Below, one piece after another: positions 63,098 through 64,000 of a DNA stretch of 64,000 bases. Location: positions 124,001-188,000 of the forward strand of contig NZ_JABJVV010000010.1 in NCBI RefSeq assembly GCF_013155545.1. The letters run 5' to 3'. The notes under the pieces were generated by a model. It saw nothing but the letters and a program-made list of their open reading frames with translations. It was not told the origin of the DNA and did not search any database. The translations under genes and the position numbers were made by a program. The stretch's first letter is position 1. The number at the start of each line of letters is the position of its first letter. Origin of the DNA: Caenimonas soli (lineage in GTDB: Bacteria; Pseudomonadota; Gammaproteobacteria; Burkholderiales; Burkholderiaceae_C).

Positions 63098-64000
63098 ATG
63101 CGTGAAGGACAAGCCAACGTGATCTACCGCGCCGATTACCAGGCGCCGGCATTCTGGATAGACACCGTCGAACTCTGCTTCGACCTGGACCCGGCCAAGA
63201 CGCGGGTGCTGAACAAGATGAAGCTGCGCCGCAACCCGGACGCCGTGCCGCAAGCACTGCGCCTGGACGGCGAAGACCTGAACCTGGCGCGGGTGCTGGT
63301 CAACGGCCAGGGCACCTCGTTCAAGATCGAGAACAACCAGCTGGTGCTGGAAAACCTCCCCGAGGGTTACGAGCCTTTCGATCTGGAGATCTTCACCACC
63401 TGCGCCCCGGCGAAGAACACCAAGCTCATGGGCCTGTACGTGAGCAACGATTCGTTCTTCACGCAGTGCGAAGCCGAGGGGTTCCGCCGCATCACCTATT
63501 TCCTGGACCGCCCGGACGTGATGGCCAGCTACACCGTGCTGCTGCGCGCCGACAAGGCCAGGTACCCGGTGCTGCTGTCCAACGGCAACCTGGTCGACCA
63601 GGGCGCGCTGGAAGACGGCCGCCACTATGCCAAGTGGGTCGACCCCTTCCGCAAGCCCAGCTACCTGTTCGCCCTGGTGGCGGGCCAGCTGGTGTGCCGC
63701 GAGCAGCGCATCACCTCGCGCGCCGGCAAGGACCATTTGCTGCAGGTCTATGTGCGACCGGGCGACCTGGACAAGACCGAGCACGCGATGAACTCGCTGA
63801 TGGCCTCGGTGGCCTGGGACGAGGCCCGCTTCGGCCTGTCGCTCGACCTGGAGCGCTTCATGATCGTCGCCACCAGCGACTTCAACATGGGCGCCATGGA
63901 GAACAAGGGCCTGAACGTCTTCAACACCAAGTACGTGCTGGCCAGCCAGGCCACGGCCACGGACACCGACTACTCCAACATCGAGTCGGTGGTCGGCCAT
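63098..64000 (+). CDS. pepN: Aminopeptidase N, 5' part (cut by window end)
   Basis: 301 codons to the window edge. M1 aminopeptidase N: the N-terminal beta domain is followed by the exopeptidase motif GAMENKGLN, and the frame ends in VVGH, the first His of the HExxH zinc site, so the catalytic domain continues beyond the window. Typical full length is about 870-880 residues. It lies 9 bases after prfB and may be co-transcribed. Antisense long open frames here are codon-bias artefacts. Confidence 0.95.
   Translation, partial: MREGQANVIYRADYQAPAFWIDTVELCFDLDPAKTRVLNKMKLRRNPDAVPQALRLDGEDLNLARVLVNGQGTSFKIENNQLVLENLPEGYEPFDLEIFTTCAPAKNTKLMGLYVSNDSFFTQCEAEGFRRITYFLDRPDVMASYTVLLRADKARYPVLLSNGNLVDQGALEDGRHYAKWVDPFRKPSYLFALVAGQLVCREQRITSRAGKDHLLQVYVRPGDLDKTEHAMNSLMASVAWDEARFGLSLDLERFMIVATSDFNMGAMENKGLNVFNTKYVLASQATATDTDYSNIESVVGH

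Noticed and set aside
62021..64000. 659-codon open frame on the minus strand opposite prfB and pepN
   Set aside because: Antisense artefact of GC-rich coding sequence; prfB and pepN have unmistakable motifs on the plus strand.

Overview
The window is GC-rich, densely coded bacterial chromosome. Gene content and order (gltX next to tRNA-Ala/Glu/Asp; metZ-purF-cvpA-SPOR-folC; ppnP-argG; tamA-tamB; murB/yajQ; prfB with its frameshift followed by pepN) point to a betaproteobacterium of the order Burkholderiales, most like Comamonadaceae of the Ramlibacter/Variovorax type. The taxonomic call is inference from gene content. There are no rRNA genes, CRISPR arrays or intact insertion sequences.

Layout. 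1-6394 (minus strand): four translationally coupled genes encoding a GAF-HlyD adaptor, a PqqD/M50-protease/HlyD membrane protein, a shortened SecA-like motor ATPase and a second HlyD adaptor, probably an unusual peptide or protein export/processing system. 6395-7271: non-coding stretch with the frameshifted remains of a tyrosine recombinase, next to the 3' end of tRNA-Asp, so the export cassette may be an island. 7272-15609: tRNA operon, gltX, a lone AAA ATPase, then metZ, purF, cvpA, a SPOR protein and folC. 15637-15902: a nested inverted-repeat element. 15907-21669: YffB-like reductase, glycine-zipper protein, ppnP, argG, a polysaccharide deacetylase and kup. 21741-23905: a KdpE-like regulator and a short KdpD-like kinase directly upstream of kup.

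23943-32768: a catabolic cluster for quinate/shikimate-type compounds. It has two TRAP solute-binding proteins, TRAP membrane subunits, an AroE-like dehydrogenase, type II dehydroquinase (AroQ), and a TIM-barrel protein plus an HPPD-like protein that look like the two halves of QuiC-type 3-dehydroshikimate dehydratase, with TetR and IclR regulators. Together these would import the substrate and convert it through dehydroquinate and dehydroshikimate to protocatechuate. 32749-42204: tamB, tamA, murB, yajQ, a retropepsin-like protease and an MFS-monooxygenase fusion. 42218-45224: an ECF sigma factor with a candidate ECF promoter, a ferritin-like protein and two c-type cytochromes. 45287-46048: a metallophosphoesterase.

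46103-54329 holds what I consider the most interesting system: two divergent operons around one palindromic control region. One encodes an acyl-CoA dehydrogenase, an amino acid:[carrier protein] ligase (aminoacyl-tRNA synthetase paralogue) and a DUF1839 protein. The other encodes a phosphopantetheinyl transferase, a dedicated carrier protein, a cytoplasmic GH2 beta-mannosidase-like protein and a tandem alpha/beta hydrolase with unusual nucleophile elbows. This looks like an uncharacterised aminoacyl-carrier-protein biosynthetic pathway. 54334-64000: esterase, ribbon-helix-helix protein, plsY, ybaK, aldo/keto reductase, acyl-CoA synthetase, alpha/beta hydrolase, a secreted metalloprotease-like/Sel1 protein, prfB and the 5' part of pepN.
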